Positions 43,655-53,455 of a stretch of 64,000 bases of DNA are shown piece after piece. The position numbers were made by a program, and so were the translations under genes. Numbering within the stretch: position 1 is the first letter of the stretch; every line of letters starts with the position of its first letter. The stretch comes from UBA6170 sp034429975 (GTDB lineage: Bacteria > Chloroflexota > Anaerolineae > Anaerolineales > Anaerolineaceae). Below the pieces are notes generated by a model. The model made no database searches, was not told the origin of the DNA, and was given only the letters and a program-made list of their open reading frames with translations. The stretch spans positions 1 through 64,000 of the forward strand of contig DAOUFM010000092.1 in the NCBI GenBank assembly GCA_034429975.1, in the 5' to 3' direction.

Positions 43655-44188
43655 ATGCAAACCGTAAAAATTGTTGTAACAGGGCCTTTCAGCTCAGGAA
43701 AAACAGAATTTATTCAAACGATTAGTGAAATTGATGTTGTTTCAACGGAGAAAAAAATATCGCTTGAAGCTGAAAAGATTAAAGCTGCAACAACTGTCGC
43801 AATGGATTTTGGTAGGATAACAATTGATAATGAATTGGTTTTATATATGTTTGGTACCCCAGGTCAGAGGCGATTTGATTTCATGTGGGAAATCTTATCT
43901 GAGGGAATGTTAGGGTTTATCGTCATGGTTGATAGTTCCAGACCTGAAACTTTTCGTGAGGCCAGATATATCCTGGAAACCTTCAGAGCTTATGCCCCCA
44001 CGCCTTATGTAGTAGCTGCTAATAAACAAGATTTGGAAGATGCCTGGGAAATCGAAGATATGCGCTTTGCCTTGCGGTTGGATCCTAAAATAAAATTGTT
44101 ACCCTGCGTGGCACATGATAAAGAATCGGTCAAGAAAGTTCTTCTCGAGCTTTTGTACACCATCTTAGCTGAGATGGAGTCTAAGTAA
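43655..44188 (+). CDS. MglA-like small GTPase
   Basis: The 177-residue Ras-like GTPase has the P-loop TGPFSSGKTEF (residues 8-18), a switch region with AMDFGRI, the G3 motif as FGTPGQRRF (GTPGQ instead of DxxGQ, common in bacterial gliding-type GTPases) and the G4 motif ANKQDLED. The Thr-Pro in place of Asp-x in G3 may alter the intrinsic hydrolysis rate. In other bacteria such GTPases act with Roadblock proteins or DUF4388 adaptors in polarity and signal relay; here the adaptor gene lies upstream. No Roadblock gene is in the window. Confidence 0.87.
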   Translation: MQTVKIVVTGPFSSGKTEFIQTISEIDVVSTEKKISLEAEKIKAATTVAMDFGRITIDNELVLYMFGTPGQRRFDFMWEILSEGMLGFIVMVDSSRPETFREARYILETFRAYAPTPYVVAANKQDLEDAWEIEDMRFALRLDPKIKLLPCVAHDKESVKKVLLELLYTILAEMESK

Positions 44189-44197
44189 GAATTGTAA

Positions 44198-44989
44198 ATG
44201 TCATCCATCACAACCGATAAAGGAATATTACATTATGAGGTTTTTGGAAGGGGAAAACCTGTAATCTTCTTACATGGCTGGTTGGGTTCCTGGGGTTTAT
44301 GGCAGGAAACCATGGAAGCGATCGGAAAGAAAAACCGGGCATATGCACTTGATTTTTGGGGGTTTGGAGATTCAGAAGGCCGGCTGAATACCTATCAGGT
44401 GATAGATTTTGTCGATCTTGTTTCCCAATTTATGGATCAGTTGGGGATTGATCAGGTTCCCCTGGTTGGACATAGCATGGGAGGAACAGTAAGTTTATTA
44501 ACTGCCATCCGTAAACCGGAACGGGTAGAAAAAGTGGTTGTAGTTGGCTCACCGATTCAAGGGAAATCGCTCAGTTTCCCTTTACGATTAGCAGGAAGAA
44601 GATGGGTGGCTGAATTTTTATTTTCCAATTTTGGGCTATTCCGTAAAACTCTGAAAATGGCAGCGCCGTTAATATGCAAAAAACCCGACTTTCCGGAGTT
44701 AATGGATCACGATCTTTCTAAAACCAACCTCGAATCCTTTCTTCTCAGCATTGAGTCCTTAAAAATGATTGATTTACGTCCTGAAATGCATACAATAAAA
44801 AAATCGATATTGGGTTTGTATGGGAAACATGATAATATAGTATCACCTGACCAATATAAAACCCTGCAAAAAGGAATTCCCCATGCACAGATTGAGCTTT
44901 TTGCACAGGCAGGGCATTTTCTCATGCTTGAAGAACCAAAATTATTTATAAATCTGGTACATGAATTTATCAATCAGGAGACTGATTAA
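44198..44989 (+). CDS. Alpha/beta hydrolase with intact catalytic serine
   Basis: The 263-residue product has the oxyanion segment FLHGWLGSWGLWQ, the nucleophile elbow GHSMGG (Ser near residue 93), a YGKHDNIVSP segment with the acid and AGHFLMLEEP with the His. Its N-terminal 95 residues strongly resemble those of the protein at 53452 (HYEVxGRGKPV, FLHGWLGSW, RAYAxDFWGFGDS), which lacks the serine. Substrate unknown. It follows the GTPase by 9 bases and probably shares its transcript, as in RsbQ-type signalling hydrolases; that comparison is only an analogy. Confidence 0.85.
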   Translation: MSSITTDKGILHYEVFGRGKPVIFLHGWLGSWGLWQETMEAIGKKNRAYALDFWGFGDSEGRLNTYQVIDFVDLVSQFMDQLGIDQVPLVGHSMGGTVSLLTAIRKPERVEKVVVVGSPIQGKSLSFPLRLAGRRWVAEFLFSNFGLFRKTLKMAAPLICKKPDFPELMDHDLSKTNLESFLLSIESLKMIDLRPEMHTIKKSILGLYGKHDNIVSPDQYKTLQKGIPHAQIELFAQAGHFLMLEEPKLFINLVHEFINQETD

Positions 44990-44992
44990 GAA

Positions 44993-45580
44993 ATGAATTA
45001 TCAACCAACTTTAAATTTCTCCAACACAATGACAAATATTTTGCTGGAGGGGGTAAAGGAAACAATTGACCTGACAGAAAAGCCATTTTCAATCAATAAC
45101 AATTCAGTTGAGGATTTAGATAATCAACGACGTTTAATTTCTTTATTGTTAAAAGCCCCATTGTTCTATGGGGAAAGGGGAGCATCTGGAATAGCGCATC
45201 GTATAGGGGAAGCAAGCTTCCGATACTTTATTAGACGGCAGGGGAAAGAATATTCATTGTCGGATAATTCTTATCGTTTAATGAATTCTTCGCACCGCAT
45301 CGTTTTTGGTTTATCACAAATTGCTGCTTTTATGAATAAGAATTGTGGATTAAAGGTTGAAATTTTAGAAGATGAAAAACGGTGGTATTGGAAAATCGTA
45401 TCCTGTGGTGCTGCAATCAATTGGAATCGAATTTATACTGCCTATATGATGGGGTTATTGCGTGAATACTTCCTGTGGACAAGTGGGGGGCGTTTTTATC
45501 AAATGGAAGAGATGATTGAATTTTTAGATACAGAAACCCTTTTGCAAATTGGTATCCTAAAAAAACCTCTGGATAATTAA
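44993..45580 (+). CDS. V4R-like (hydrocarbon-binding-type) protein
   Basis: The 195-residue product is alpha/beta with no signal peptide. Residues 50-90 (SGIAHRIGEASFRYFIRR) and the C-terminal half (KVEILEDEKRWYWKIVSCG, then MMGLLREYFLWTSGGRFYQMEEM and a final LQIGILKKPLD) follow the layout of 4-vinyl-reductase (V4R) domains, small-molecule sensors related to heme-NO-binding proteins. The cysteine pairs that bind metal in some V4R domains are missing. It lies between a hydrolase and a hexapeptide protein, three bases after the former. The family call is tentative. Confidence 0.55.
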   Translation: MNYQPTLNFSNTMTNILLEGVKETIDLTEKPFSINNNSVEDLDNQRRLISLLLKAPLFYGERGASGIAHRIGEASFRYFIRRQGKEYSLSDNSYRLMNSSHRIVFGLSQIAAFMNKNCGLKVEILEDEKRWYWKIVSCGAAINWNRIYTAYMMGLLREYFLWTSGGRFYQMEEMIEFLDTETLLQIGILKKPLDN

Positions 45581-46839
45581 TGTTTTCTTATCGTGTAGTG
45601 CTTCGAACCGATCAAATGGTGTTACCGTTTAACGAACCCGCCAGAGATTTGCGTATTCTGAATAAACCCTTATGGCTCTACCAAAGAGATGTTTTAGCGC
45701 CTTACTGTCAACAAGAAATTGAAGTTCAACCTGGCGAACAAATTCCAGATATTTCTGACGCCTGTGTAGTCTATAAAGACAACCTGTTTTTTGACGAAAC
45801 CTTTATCATGAATTTTCTGAAATTGGCTCAGCAGGAAAAATCAGCGGTTCGCGTTGCCTTTACAACAGGTGATCCTGCATTTAGGGAACATTGTCTCCCA
45901 TTAGCCTGTTCTTACGAAAAGAAAGGTAATTTATATCTGGCAGATTTGTGGTTTTATCCCAATGGAATTCAGGACGAAGTAAAACCTCTGGTTATGGAAT
46001 TAAAATCCCAGGAAATAGGTTATTATCATGTGCCCACCTATATGGCTTTTAATCAGGGCGATTTAATTTATCAGGTGCCATTACAGAGTTTTATCGCCAT
46101 TGATTCCTGGGTGCATGTTTTTATTGCCGATGCAATTTTTGGTCTCTTTGCCAGAGGAGCAAGATTTGAAAAAAGATTGAAAAGTGACCCGAAATTTATG
46201 TTGAGTGTCCTGTTTTGTGCGATGTATGAAGGGAAACAGCTTCTATCCTGTTCAAAATTAGTCACTATTGGGAGAAACTGCACAATTGATCCCAGCGCTG
46301 TGATTCACGGTCCGACCACGATTGGCGATAATGTCACCATTGGCGCTGGTGCTGTAATCGAGAATTGTATTATCGGGAATAATGTGAATATCTCGCAGGG
46401 ATGTAATCTAATGCTGTCTGTTATCGGAGATGGGACATTTTTACCCTTTCGAGCTTCGTTGTTCATGACAACATTAATGGATAACAGCATGGTGGCCCAA
46501 AACACATGTTTACAAATGAGTGTAGTCGGAAGAAATTCATTTGTTGGGGCTGGAACGACATTTACGGATTTCAACCTGATACCAATAACGCTCAAGGCCA
46601 GAAATGGAAAAGGTGAGTTGGCCGATTCGAATCGACCTGTATTGGGGGGGTGTGTAGGCCACAATTGCAGAATCGGGGCAGGGCTGGTTATTTACCCAGC
46701 CAGAACAATAGAATCGGATGTTGTATTGCTGAGCTCAGATAAACGCAGAGTGATCGATCATGACATCCCTTATGAAGAGAGTGATCATCATACGCTCCCA
46801 CAAGCCTCTTTCCATAAACAAATTTACCCTCGCAATTAG
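45580..46839 (+). CDS. Left-handed beta-helix (hexapeptide repeat) protein with degenerate N-terminal half
   Basis: Residues about 225-385 have [LIV]-G-x4 repeats: VTIGRNCTIDPSAVIHGPTT, IGDNVTIGAGAVIENCIIGNNV and later VGRNSFVGAGTTF, a left-handed beta-helix like the C-terminal half of GlmU-type and mannose-1-phosphate guanylyltransferase-type proteins. The N-terminal 200 residues are alpha/beta, but the nucleotidyltransferase signature loop is absent, so it may be a non-catalytic or repurposed relative. It overlaps the upstream stop by one base. Function unknown; sugar-nucleotide or acyl transfer is the family range. Confidence 0.68.
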   Translation: MFSYRVVLRTDQMVLPFNEPARDLRILNKPLWLYQRDVLAPYCQQEIEVQPGEQIPDISDACVVYKDNLFFDETFIMNFLKLAQQEKSAVRVAFTTGDPAFREHCLPLACSYEKKGNLYLADLWFYPNGIQDEVKPLVMELKSQEIGYYHVPTYMAFNQGDLIYQVPLQSFIAIDSWVHVFIADAIFGLFARGARFEKRLKSDPKFMLSVLFCAMYEGKQLLSCSKLVTIGRNCTIDPSAVIHGPTTIGDNVTIGAGAVIENCIIGNNVNISQGCNLMLSVIGDGTFLPFRASLFMTTLMDNSMVAQNTCLQMSVVGRNSFVGAGTTFTDFNLIPITLKARNGKGELADSNRPVLGGCVGHNCRIGAGLVIYPARTIESDVVLLSSDKRRVIDHDIPYEESDHHTLPQASFHKQIYPRN

Positions 46840-46988
46840 TGTTACATAACAATCCATTCACTTTTTAATATCCAATCCGAATCGGAATTAGTATAATAAA
46901 GTTGTTCTATACATCTTGATAAAAATTGCGTTAATATTACTGTCAAAAATACTTACTTCATTTTTGAATCAAAATTCTGGAGGTTTGC

Positions 46989-47885
46989 ATGAACAAAGCG
47001 CACCTGTTAGTGGTGGAAGATGACCGTGATATTTCTGATATGCTGAAAATTTATTTTTCTGGTTTAGGGTACGATGTAGATGTTGCTCCCAGGGGAGAAG
47101 ATGCTCTGGAAAAGACCAGGCAAATAATGCCCCATTTAATCATTTTAGACATCATGCTTCCCGATATTGATGGGTATGAAGTTTGTCGCCGGTTAAGAAT
47201 CAATACCAGAACGAGCCATATACCAGTGATATTCCTCACCCAAAAAGATGAGCGCAGCGATAAATTGCAAGGTCTGGAATTAGGCGCAGATGATTATATT
47301 ACCAAGCCATTTGATATTGAAGAGTTACGTTTACGGGTTCAAAACGCAATCTCCAGGGCTGAAAGGGAGAGTTTGACAGATGCTCAATCCGGTCTTCCCT
47401 CCGGCAAATTGATTGAAGATCAACTCCGAAAAATAATCCGTGAAAAAGAATGGGTTCTCTTTGATATCCGTATCAATCAATTAGAATCGTTTAAGGAAAC
47501 TTATGGGTTTATCGCTGCCAGCGATGTTTTGCGATTTACCGGCATGTTGATGGGCGATATCCTGGATGAGGTTGGTACCCAGAAATATGATTTTGTCGGG
47601 CATGCGGGGGGAGATAATTTTGTTTTGATTTCAGATGCCAACTTGTCGGAAAGAATTTATTCTCTTTTAAAAAATAAATTCAGCGAGGTAATAAAAACCC
47701 ATTACAATTTTTTGGATCGGGATCGGGGTTACCTGATCATGCAAAGGGACGATGGGTCTGAACGAAAAATTCCATTTATGTCCTTGGCGGTTGGCATGGT
47801 TTCTCCGGCCACTCATCAATTTTCAGATATTCGTGAAATTACTGAACTGGCTGCTGAAGAAAGACGAAAAGATAATCAAAATTAA
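46989..47885 (+). CDS. Response regulator with degenerate GGDEF domain
   Basis: Residues 1-120 are a receiver domain: VVEDDRD (acidic pair), LIILDIMLPDIDG with the phospho-acceptor Asp near residue 53 and ITKPF with the conserved Lys. Residues about 135-298 resemble a GGDEF domain (QSGLPSGKLIEDQL at the start), but the active-site loop reads HAGGDNFVL, GGDNF rather than GG(D/E)EF, so cyclase activity is doubtful and c-di-GMP or GTP sensing is possible. GGAGG precedes the ATG. It lies 15 bases before the giant kinase gene and is probably co-transcribed with it. Confidence 0.85.
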   Translation: MNKAHLLVVEDDRDISDMLKIYFSGLGYDVDVAPRGEDALEKTRQIMPHLIILDIMLPDIDGYEVCRRLRINTRTSHIPVIFLTQKDERSDKLQGLELGADDYITKPFDIEELRLRVQNAISRAERESLTDAQSGLPSGKLIEDQLRKIIREKEWVLFDIRINQLESFKETYGFIAASDVLRFTGMLMGDILDEVGTQKYDFVGHAGGDNFVLISDANLSERIYSLLKNKFSEVIKTHYNFLDRDRGYLIMQRDDGSERKIPFMSLAVGMVSPATHQFSDIREITELAAEERRKDNQN

Positions 47886-47900
47886 ATTTGGAAAATTCAG

Positions 47901-50900
47901 GTGATTATTGAAATATTTGTTGCCATCCTGATCATTGCCATCGTTGTGATTGGATGGTTGATAATCGATTTAATCATCCGTCAGGTTAAATTTTCTAAAC
48001 CTGAAAATCGGAATCGCAGCGAAATCCTTGCAGATGAAGACACACCGGTTATCCTGATAGAACCGGGGGGGAAAGTAAAATATTGCAGCCCTGCAGCCAG
48101 GAAACTGTTTGATATCCCAACTGATAAAAAATTTAATCTGGATATCATAGAAGAAAAAACTCAATCCACCACCATTTACCAGATTTTAAACACACCTGGA
48201 AAAATAAGTATTGTATTGAATGATGCCAAATTTGATGTGCAAAGCTATCAAACATCCGATGGGATGTTAGTTACATTTTCTCCAACAACTTCAGTCAATC
48301 AAAAAGGCTCTGATAGAAAAGAAACAGATGAAAGAGCGCTCCAGTTTCTTAAAAAAATAAGCGCTGCCCATGAGTTCGATCAAATTATCCGGATTATTGC
48401 AGAAGAATTTATTACCCGACACCAGGCTGATTATGTAGAGATTGGTATTGCCGAATTTGAATCAGAAGAAATGATTACTTTCCAATTCTTGGCTTCGTTG
48501 TCCGACCAAAAACTTTACTTCAAAGAAAAAATCCCGCAGAAGGAGTGCTTGTCCGGATATATCTTTAAAAATAAACAAATTATCCGGATTGATGATACTT
48601 CAAGTAACGAACTTATTCCCCTTCCTGGTTTACCAAATAATCAAATTCAACAATTCATCGGATACCCATTAATGGTTGCAAATGAATATTTTGGCGCAAT
48701 AGCGTTTGGAAATGAAGCCAGAAAAGGGATTTTAGATATTGAATATTTTCTAAAGCCCGATGATATCAGCCAGCTAGCTGTTGCCCTGAAAAACGCCTGG
48801 GTTTACCAGGAATTAAAAGTAAAATCATCTGAGTTAGATGGCTTATCAAAATTATCGGTCTCCTTTAGTCATATTCAAGATCCGAAAGAATTATTCCAGA
48901 CGATATTAACGAATTATAAAGAATTGTTACCTGTAGATATTCTTGGTTTCCTTTTGTTTGATGAACGAACAAATATTTTAGAAGCCAAAAGCCCATTTAA
49001 AGGCTTACCTGATCCCATTGTAGATATTATTCGAATAAAAATTGAGCCCAATAGCCCGGCAGAAAAAATTATTAATTCCCAGGATATTTTGATTATTGAT
49101 AATGCTGCCGAGAATAGCCAGTGGGAAGATTTGGGTTTATCTCATTTAGCAAGTGCGGCATCCATTCAGGAAGCTATCCTGATTCCCTTGGCACCGAGCA
49201 GTGAGCCAATGGGATATTTATTGGCTGCCAATCATAACAATGGGACTTCTTCTTTTTCACAGGACGAAATCCATTCACTCATGATTATTGCCAACCAAAC
49301 TGGCCCCCTGATTGAAAATTTGTTTCTGCTTTTACAGTCGAAACTAAGAGCCCAACGAGCTGAAGTCTTAAGAAGAGTATCATCTATCGCGAATTCAAAT
49401 GCGACGACGAATGAAATTTATGCCTTTACGGTGAATGAGTTATCCCTTTTGCTCCGAGCGAATTCGGGAGGTTTGTTTTTAGTTGACCAAACAAATACAA
49501 AATTAGTTTGGGACGACCAATCCAAATTTGGAGACTGGGCAATTCCATACGACCAAACAGAATTACTCCTGACTTCAGAAGATTTCCAAAGTACAGTGAC
49601 AAATACCAAAGAATCGCTTGTCATTGGCAAGTTTGATGAAACAAAACCAATCCCTTCCTATTATCAAAAAATAATTGATCATAGTGAAATTCAGTCGGCT
49701 TTGATTGTGCCGTTGATCATAAAAAATAAGGGGATTGGTGAATTGTGGTTTGGAAGTGAACAATTAAGTTTCTTTGATCAGGGCGATGTTCATTTTATTC
49801 TTTCCGCAGCAAACCAATTGGCATACGTGGTTGACCAGACAAAACTATCTGTACTGACCATGAACGCTATCAATGAAAAGATTGAGCAGGAAAAAGTGAT
49901 TGAAGAACTCCAAAAAATTAATGAGTTCAGTAAAAAAATCGCCCGCCTGGATGTCAACCAAATTCTTGAAAAATTATTAAACACACTGTTTGAATTTATA
50001 CCAGAAATGGATGCAGGCTGGATTGGCCTTCTGGATGACGTTGCTCAGTTAATAAAACCGACCTTTATAAAATCATATACCGATGATTTACGATCAATCC
50101 TTTTCCGGCAGAATTCACTGCCTTTTAAGGCTTGCGAATCTGGCGAGATACTTGATTTGGATGAGGTTGAGTTTCCACTTCAATATAGGATTTCCGATGA
50201 AGAAGCCAACCTCTATATGAAAGCAACTCATCATCAGGTTCCTCTTTCAGCAATTTTTGCATCTATCCGGATAAATAACCAATCTATTGGGGTGTTGGTT
50301 TTAGAAATTTTCGATTTTGAGAAAAGATTTACACCAGAAAATAAGTCAATCCTTCTTTCTTTTTTACAGCAATCGAGCTATGCTTTGGAAAATGCGAATT
50401 TAATTGAATCATTGAAAAACCAATCTATCCAAATGGAAAGATTATCGACGCTTTCAAAAAGCATAACAGCCAATTTGAATCTTTTGGATTTAAGTAACTC
50501 TTTGTTAAAAAATTTAAAATCAATCGTCGATTATCAAACAGCCACATTTTGGGAAAAAGATAAAAAATATTTGAAGATTGTTGCCACGGATGGGTTCGAA
50601 GATCATGAATCCAGGCTGGGATTAAAAGTGCAAATAGATGATTCATTACTTTTTCAGGAAATGTTTGCGTCCAAAAAACCTTTAGTTGTAGATGCAATCA
50701 AGGAAGATGAGCGTTTTTCTTCCCTTGTAGAGCCTGAGAATTTGTCCTGGTTGGGAATCCCATTAATTTCTGATGAAGAGATCATCGGTGTAATTGCCCT
50801 GGAAAAAAAAGAAAGAAATTACTATGTGCCGGATCGGGTAAGGCTGGCTGAGGCTTTTGCTTCTCAGGCAGCCATCTCATTGGAAAACGCCCGTCTATTT

Positions 50901-53081
50901 GAAGCGATCAGCAAACGTGAAAAAGAATTAAATGAACGCTCTTTGAAATTAACGCAATTACATCACTTTTCAACCGAAATCAACCGCTTGTTGGATGTTG
51001 CTCATATCAACTCATTATCAGCAAAATATCTTGTAGAAGTACTGAACTGCGAAATGATCTCCGTGTATCTGAATGATGAATCAGGCAATGTAAGTGTAGT
51101 TTTTGAAACTCCTGATATAACTAAAAACCCCAATTTAATAATTCAAGATCAGGGTCTTTTCCATAAATTAACCCAAACAAGAGGTGTATATCAAATTGTC
51201 GACTTGGTTGCAGAACCTGAAATTGAATCCTTGAGAGAAAATTATTTCAACCTTAGGAAGATAAAATCAATTTTGTTTGTTCCACTGCTAAGAAAGGATG
51301 AGGTTCTGGGATGGCTGGGGCTTGAATCAACCACTTCTAGGCGTTATGGGCACACAGAAATTGAATTGGCTCAAACAATTGCAAATCAAACTGCATCAGC
51401 TATTAATAATGCTTTGTTATTAAAAGAGACTGTTGCATTAAAAGAAAACCTTGAAGAAAAAGTTCACCAAAGAACCCAAGAATTACTTGTTGAACATCGC
51501 AACACTGAGTTGCTTTTAGGTATTTCAAATGAATTAGCAGCCAGCATGGATGTGGATCAAATCTTAACTGGTGCCTTAGAAAAAGTAAATCAGACATTAA
51601 AGCTATCCGGAAGCTTTATTTTTGTTTTCGAGAACAAAAAGACCTATCAATTGGGTGAGGATGAAGATTTTTCTAAATCATTTATCCCAAAAAATTTAAG
51701 AGATACTTTGTTTGAGCAGGTGAGAAAAACTAAAACAATTTTTTTGAATGATGATATTCATGATTTGAATCTGGAGATTAAATCTGGTAGCCTTCTGCTT
51801 GCGCCAGTGATTTTCGGTAATATCACATTGGGAATCTTAGGGTTATTTCATAATCAGAATAATTTCTTTTCTAAAAGAGACAGCCAATTAGCTGAAGCGA
51901 TCGCCCGACAACTCAGTACCGCGATTAATAACATTGAAATCTACGATATCGTGCGGGAACAATCTGAGAATTTAGGCTCCTTGTTACGGGAACAAGAAGT
52001 AGGGACAACACGTTCAAGAGGAATTCTTGAAGCGGTGGCAGATGGGGTTTTAGTTACCGGGGTGCAAGGTGAGATCTTATTAATAAACCAATCCGCCATG
52101 GATATTTTCAACTTTTCCGATCCTGGAAGGCAGAAAACCCTGGAAGAATTACATACATTTTTGGGAGGTTCCATTACTCCTTGGATAACGACCATCCAGC
52201 AATGGACGCAAAAGCCAGACAATTTGTCATCGCATCTCATTTATTCCGAACAAATTAATCTGAAAAATAATCGGGTAATTTCCATCCATCTAACACCGGT
52301 GATCTGGAAGAATGAATTTCTTGGTACGGTATCGGTTTTTCGGGATATTACCTTTGAAGTTCAAATTGATCGATTAAAGTCAGATTTTATTTCCAATATC
52401 AGCCACGAACTCAGGACGCCGTTAACTTCAATTAAAGGTTATGTGGAGGTCCTGCTATTAGGAGCTGGGGGGAATATCAATGAACAACAAAAGCATTTTC
52501 TGGAAATTATTCAACTCAATACAGCCAGATTGAATAATTTGCTGGACGATATTCTTGATATGTCACGCATTGAATCCGGGCATCTAGAACTTAAATTGAA
52601 TAACGTTGATTTAAAGCAATTATTATTTGAGTCGATCGAATTACAAAAAAATATTACCAGTCAGGAAAAAAAGGAAATTGAATATTATATTGACTATAAC
52701 TCTTCTTTACAGACAATAATTGTTGATCCAGAAAGAATTAGACAGATTTTAATGAATGTTCTTTCCAACGCGCGGATCTATTCTCACAAAAATGGAAAGA
52801 TTGAAGTCCATGTCAGTGACGAAACAGGCTTTCTAAAAATCGTGATTAAAGATAAGGGCATTGGAGTGCCAAAAGAAGAGCAGGAGCATGTATTTGAGCG
52901 CTTCTTCCGTGGAAGAAATGCCCAGGAATTTAATGCAATTGGCGTAGGGCTGGGATTATCAGTTGCACAAACCCTGATAAATATGCATGCTGGCAGAATT
53001 GAACTTGAATCCAATGGTGTTTCAGGTGAGGGAACAACTGTAACGATGTGGCTACCTATCTTGGATCAACAGGCAGGGTAA
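47901..53081 (+). CDS. Giant multi-GAF sensor histidine kinase
   Basis: The 1726-residue protein starts at a GTG, with one membrane helix (residues about 3-26) and a PAS-like part (about 45-130). Seven GAF-like repeats follow, each opened by a helix, at about 143, 312, 488, 668, 844, 1014 and 1200. A coiled coil (KENLEEKVHQRTQEL) lies before the last. A PAS domain begins near 1371 (ILEAVADGVLVTG). The HisKA box SHELRTPLTS contains His1502, and the HATPase has NVLSNARIYSH (N box), DKGIGVP (G1) and GVGLGLSVA (G2). It is probably membrane-tethered, sensing small ligands, with the single REC protein three bases downstream as a likely partner. Confidence 0.9.
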   Translation: MIIEIFVAILIIAIVVIGWLIIDLIIRQVKFSKPENRNRSEILADEDTPVILIEPGGKVKYCSPAARKLFDIPTDKKFNLDIIEEKTQSTTIYQILNTPGKISIVLNDAKFDVQSYQTSDGMLVTFSPTTSVNQKGSDRKETDERALQFLKKISAAHEFDQIIRIIAEEFITRHQADYVEIGIAEFESEEMITFQFLASLSDQKLYFKEKIPQKECLSGYIFKNKQIIRIDDTSSNELIPLPGLPNNQIQQFIGYPLMVANEYFGAIAFGNEARKGILDIEYFLKPDDISQLAVALKNAWVYQELKVKSSELDGLSKLSVSFSHIQDPKELFQTILTNYKELLPVDILGFLLFDERTNILEAKSPFKGLPDPIVDIIRIKIEPNSPAEKIINSQDILIIDNAAENSQWEDLGLSHLASAASIQEAILIPLAPSSEPMGYLLAANHNNGTSSFSQDEIHSLMIIANQTGPLIENLFLLLQSKLRAQRAEVLRRVSSIANSNATTNEIYAFTVNELSLLLRANSGGLFLVDQTNTKLVWDDQSKFGDWAIPYDQTELLLTSEDFQSTVTNTKESLVIGKFDETKPIPSYYQKIIDHSEIQSALIVPLIIKNKGIGELWFGSEQLSFFDQGDVHFILSAANQLAYVVDQTKLSVLTMNAINEKIEQEKVIEELQKINEFSKKIARLDVNQILEKLLNTLFEFIPEMDAGWIGLLDDVAQLIKPTFIKSYTDDLRSILFRQNSLPFKACESGEILDLDEVEFPLQYRISDEEANLYMKATHHQVPLSAIFASIRINNQSIGVLVLEIFDFEKRFTPENKSILLSFLQQSSYALENANLIESLKNQSIQMERLSTLSKSITANLNLLDLSNSLLKNLKSIVDYQTATFWEKDKKYLKIVATDGFEDHESRLGLKVQIDDSLLFQEMFASKKPLVVDAIKEDERFSSLVEPENLSWLGIPLISDEEIIGVIALEKKERNYYVPDRVRLAEAFASQAAISLENARLFEAISKREKELNERSLKLTQLHHFSTEINRLLDVAHINSLSAKYLVEVLNCEMISVYLNDESGNVSVVFETPDITKNPNLIIQDQGLFHKLTQTRGVYQIVDLVAEPEIESLRENYFNLRKIKSILFVPLLRKDEVLGWLGLESTTSRRYGHTEIELAQTIANQTASAINNALLLKETVALKENLEEKVHQRTQELLVEHRNTELLLGISNELAASMDVDQILTGALEKVNQTLKLSGSFIFVFENKKTYQLGEDEDFSKSFIPKNLRDTLFEQVRKTKTIFLNDDIHDLNLEIKSGSLLLAPVIFGNITLGILGLFHNQNNFFSKRDSQLAEAIARQLSTAINNIEIYDIVREQSENLGSLLREQEVGTTRSRGILEAVADGVLVTGVQGEILLINQSAMDIFNFSDPGRQKTLEELHTFLGGSITPWITTIQQWTQKPDNLSSHLIYSEQINLKNNRVISIHLTPVIWKNEFLGTVSVFRDITFEVQIDRLKSDFISNISHELRTPLTSIKGYVEVLLLGAGGNINEQQKHFLEIIQLNTARLNNLLDDILDMSRIESGHLELKLNNVDLKQLLFESIELQKNITSQEKKEIEYYIDYNSSLQTIIVDPERIRQILMNVLSNARIYSHKNGKIEVHVSDETGFLKIVIKDKGIGVPKEEQEHVFERFFRGRNAQEFNAIGVGLGLSVAQTLINMHAGRIELESNGVSGEGTTVTMWLPILDQQAG

Positions 53082-53083
53082 AG

Positions 53084-53455
53084 ATGGCAAGAATTTTTAT
53101 TGCAGAAGATGAACCGGATATTCGCGAATTAATCGAATTTACATTGCGGTATGGCGGGCATGAAGTTCATTCAGTGTCAAATGGAGAAGAGGCCTTGTTG
53201 GAGGTTAAAAAATACAAACCTGATCTGATATTGTTGGATGTTCGTATGCCGGTTATGGATGGGATTGAAGTATGTAAGAGAATAAAAGCTGATCAGGATC
53301 TCAAAAATATTCCGGTTGTGTTTCTATCCGCCAAAGGGCAGACAAACGAAATTAATGCAGGTTTAGGGGCTGGAGCGGTGGAATATTTATTAAAACCCTT
53401 TGCCCCTGAGGAGCTAAATAAACGACTCAGGGAAATTCTCGAAAGGAAAGCATGA
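53084..53455 (+). CDS. Single-domain response regulator
   Basis: The ATG lies two bases after the kinase stop, with AGG/GGG just upstream, so I prefer it to a longer reading that overlaps the kinase by 34 bases. The 123 residues form one receiver domain: AEDEPDIREL (acidic pocket), LILLDVRMPVMDG with the phospho-acceptor Asp, LSAKG and LLKPF with the Lys. No output domain is present, so it signals by protein-protein contact or acts as a phosphate carrier between the giant kinase and another protein. It overlaps the next gene by 4 bases. Confidence 0.9.
   Translation: MARIFIAEDEPDIRELIEFTLRYGGHEVHSVSNGEEALLEVKKYKPDLILLDVRMPVMDGIEVCKRIKADQDLKNIPVVFLSAKGQTNEINAGLGAGAVEYLLKPFAPEELNKRLREILERKA

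Noticed and set aside
46861..46944. Possible promoter and small palindrome (TCCGA-A-TCGGA) upstream of the REC-GGDEF gene.
   Set aside because: TATAAT at 46892 has no acceptable -35 box, TTGATA at 46916 has no acceptable -10 box, and the palindrome arms are only five bases.
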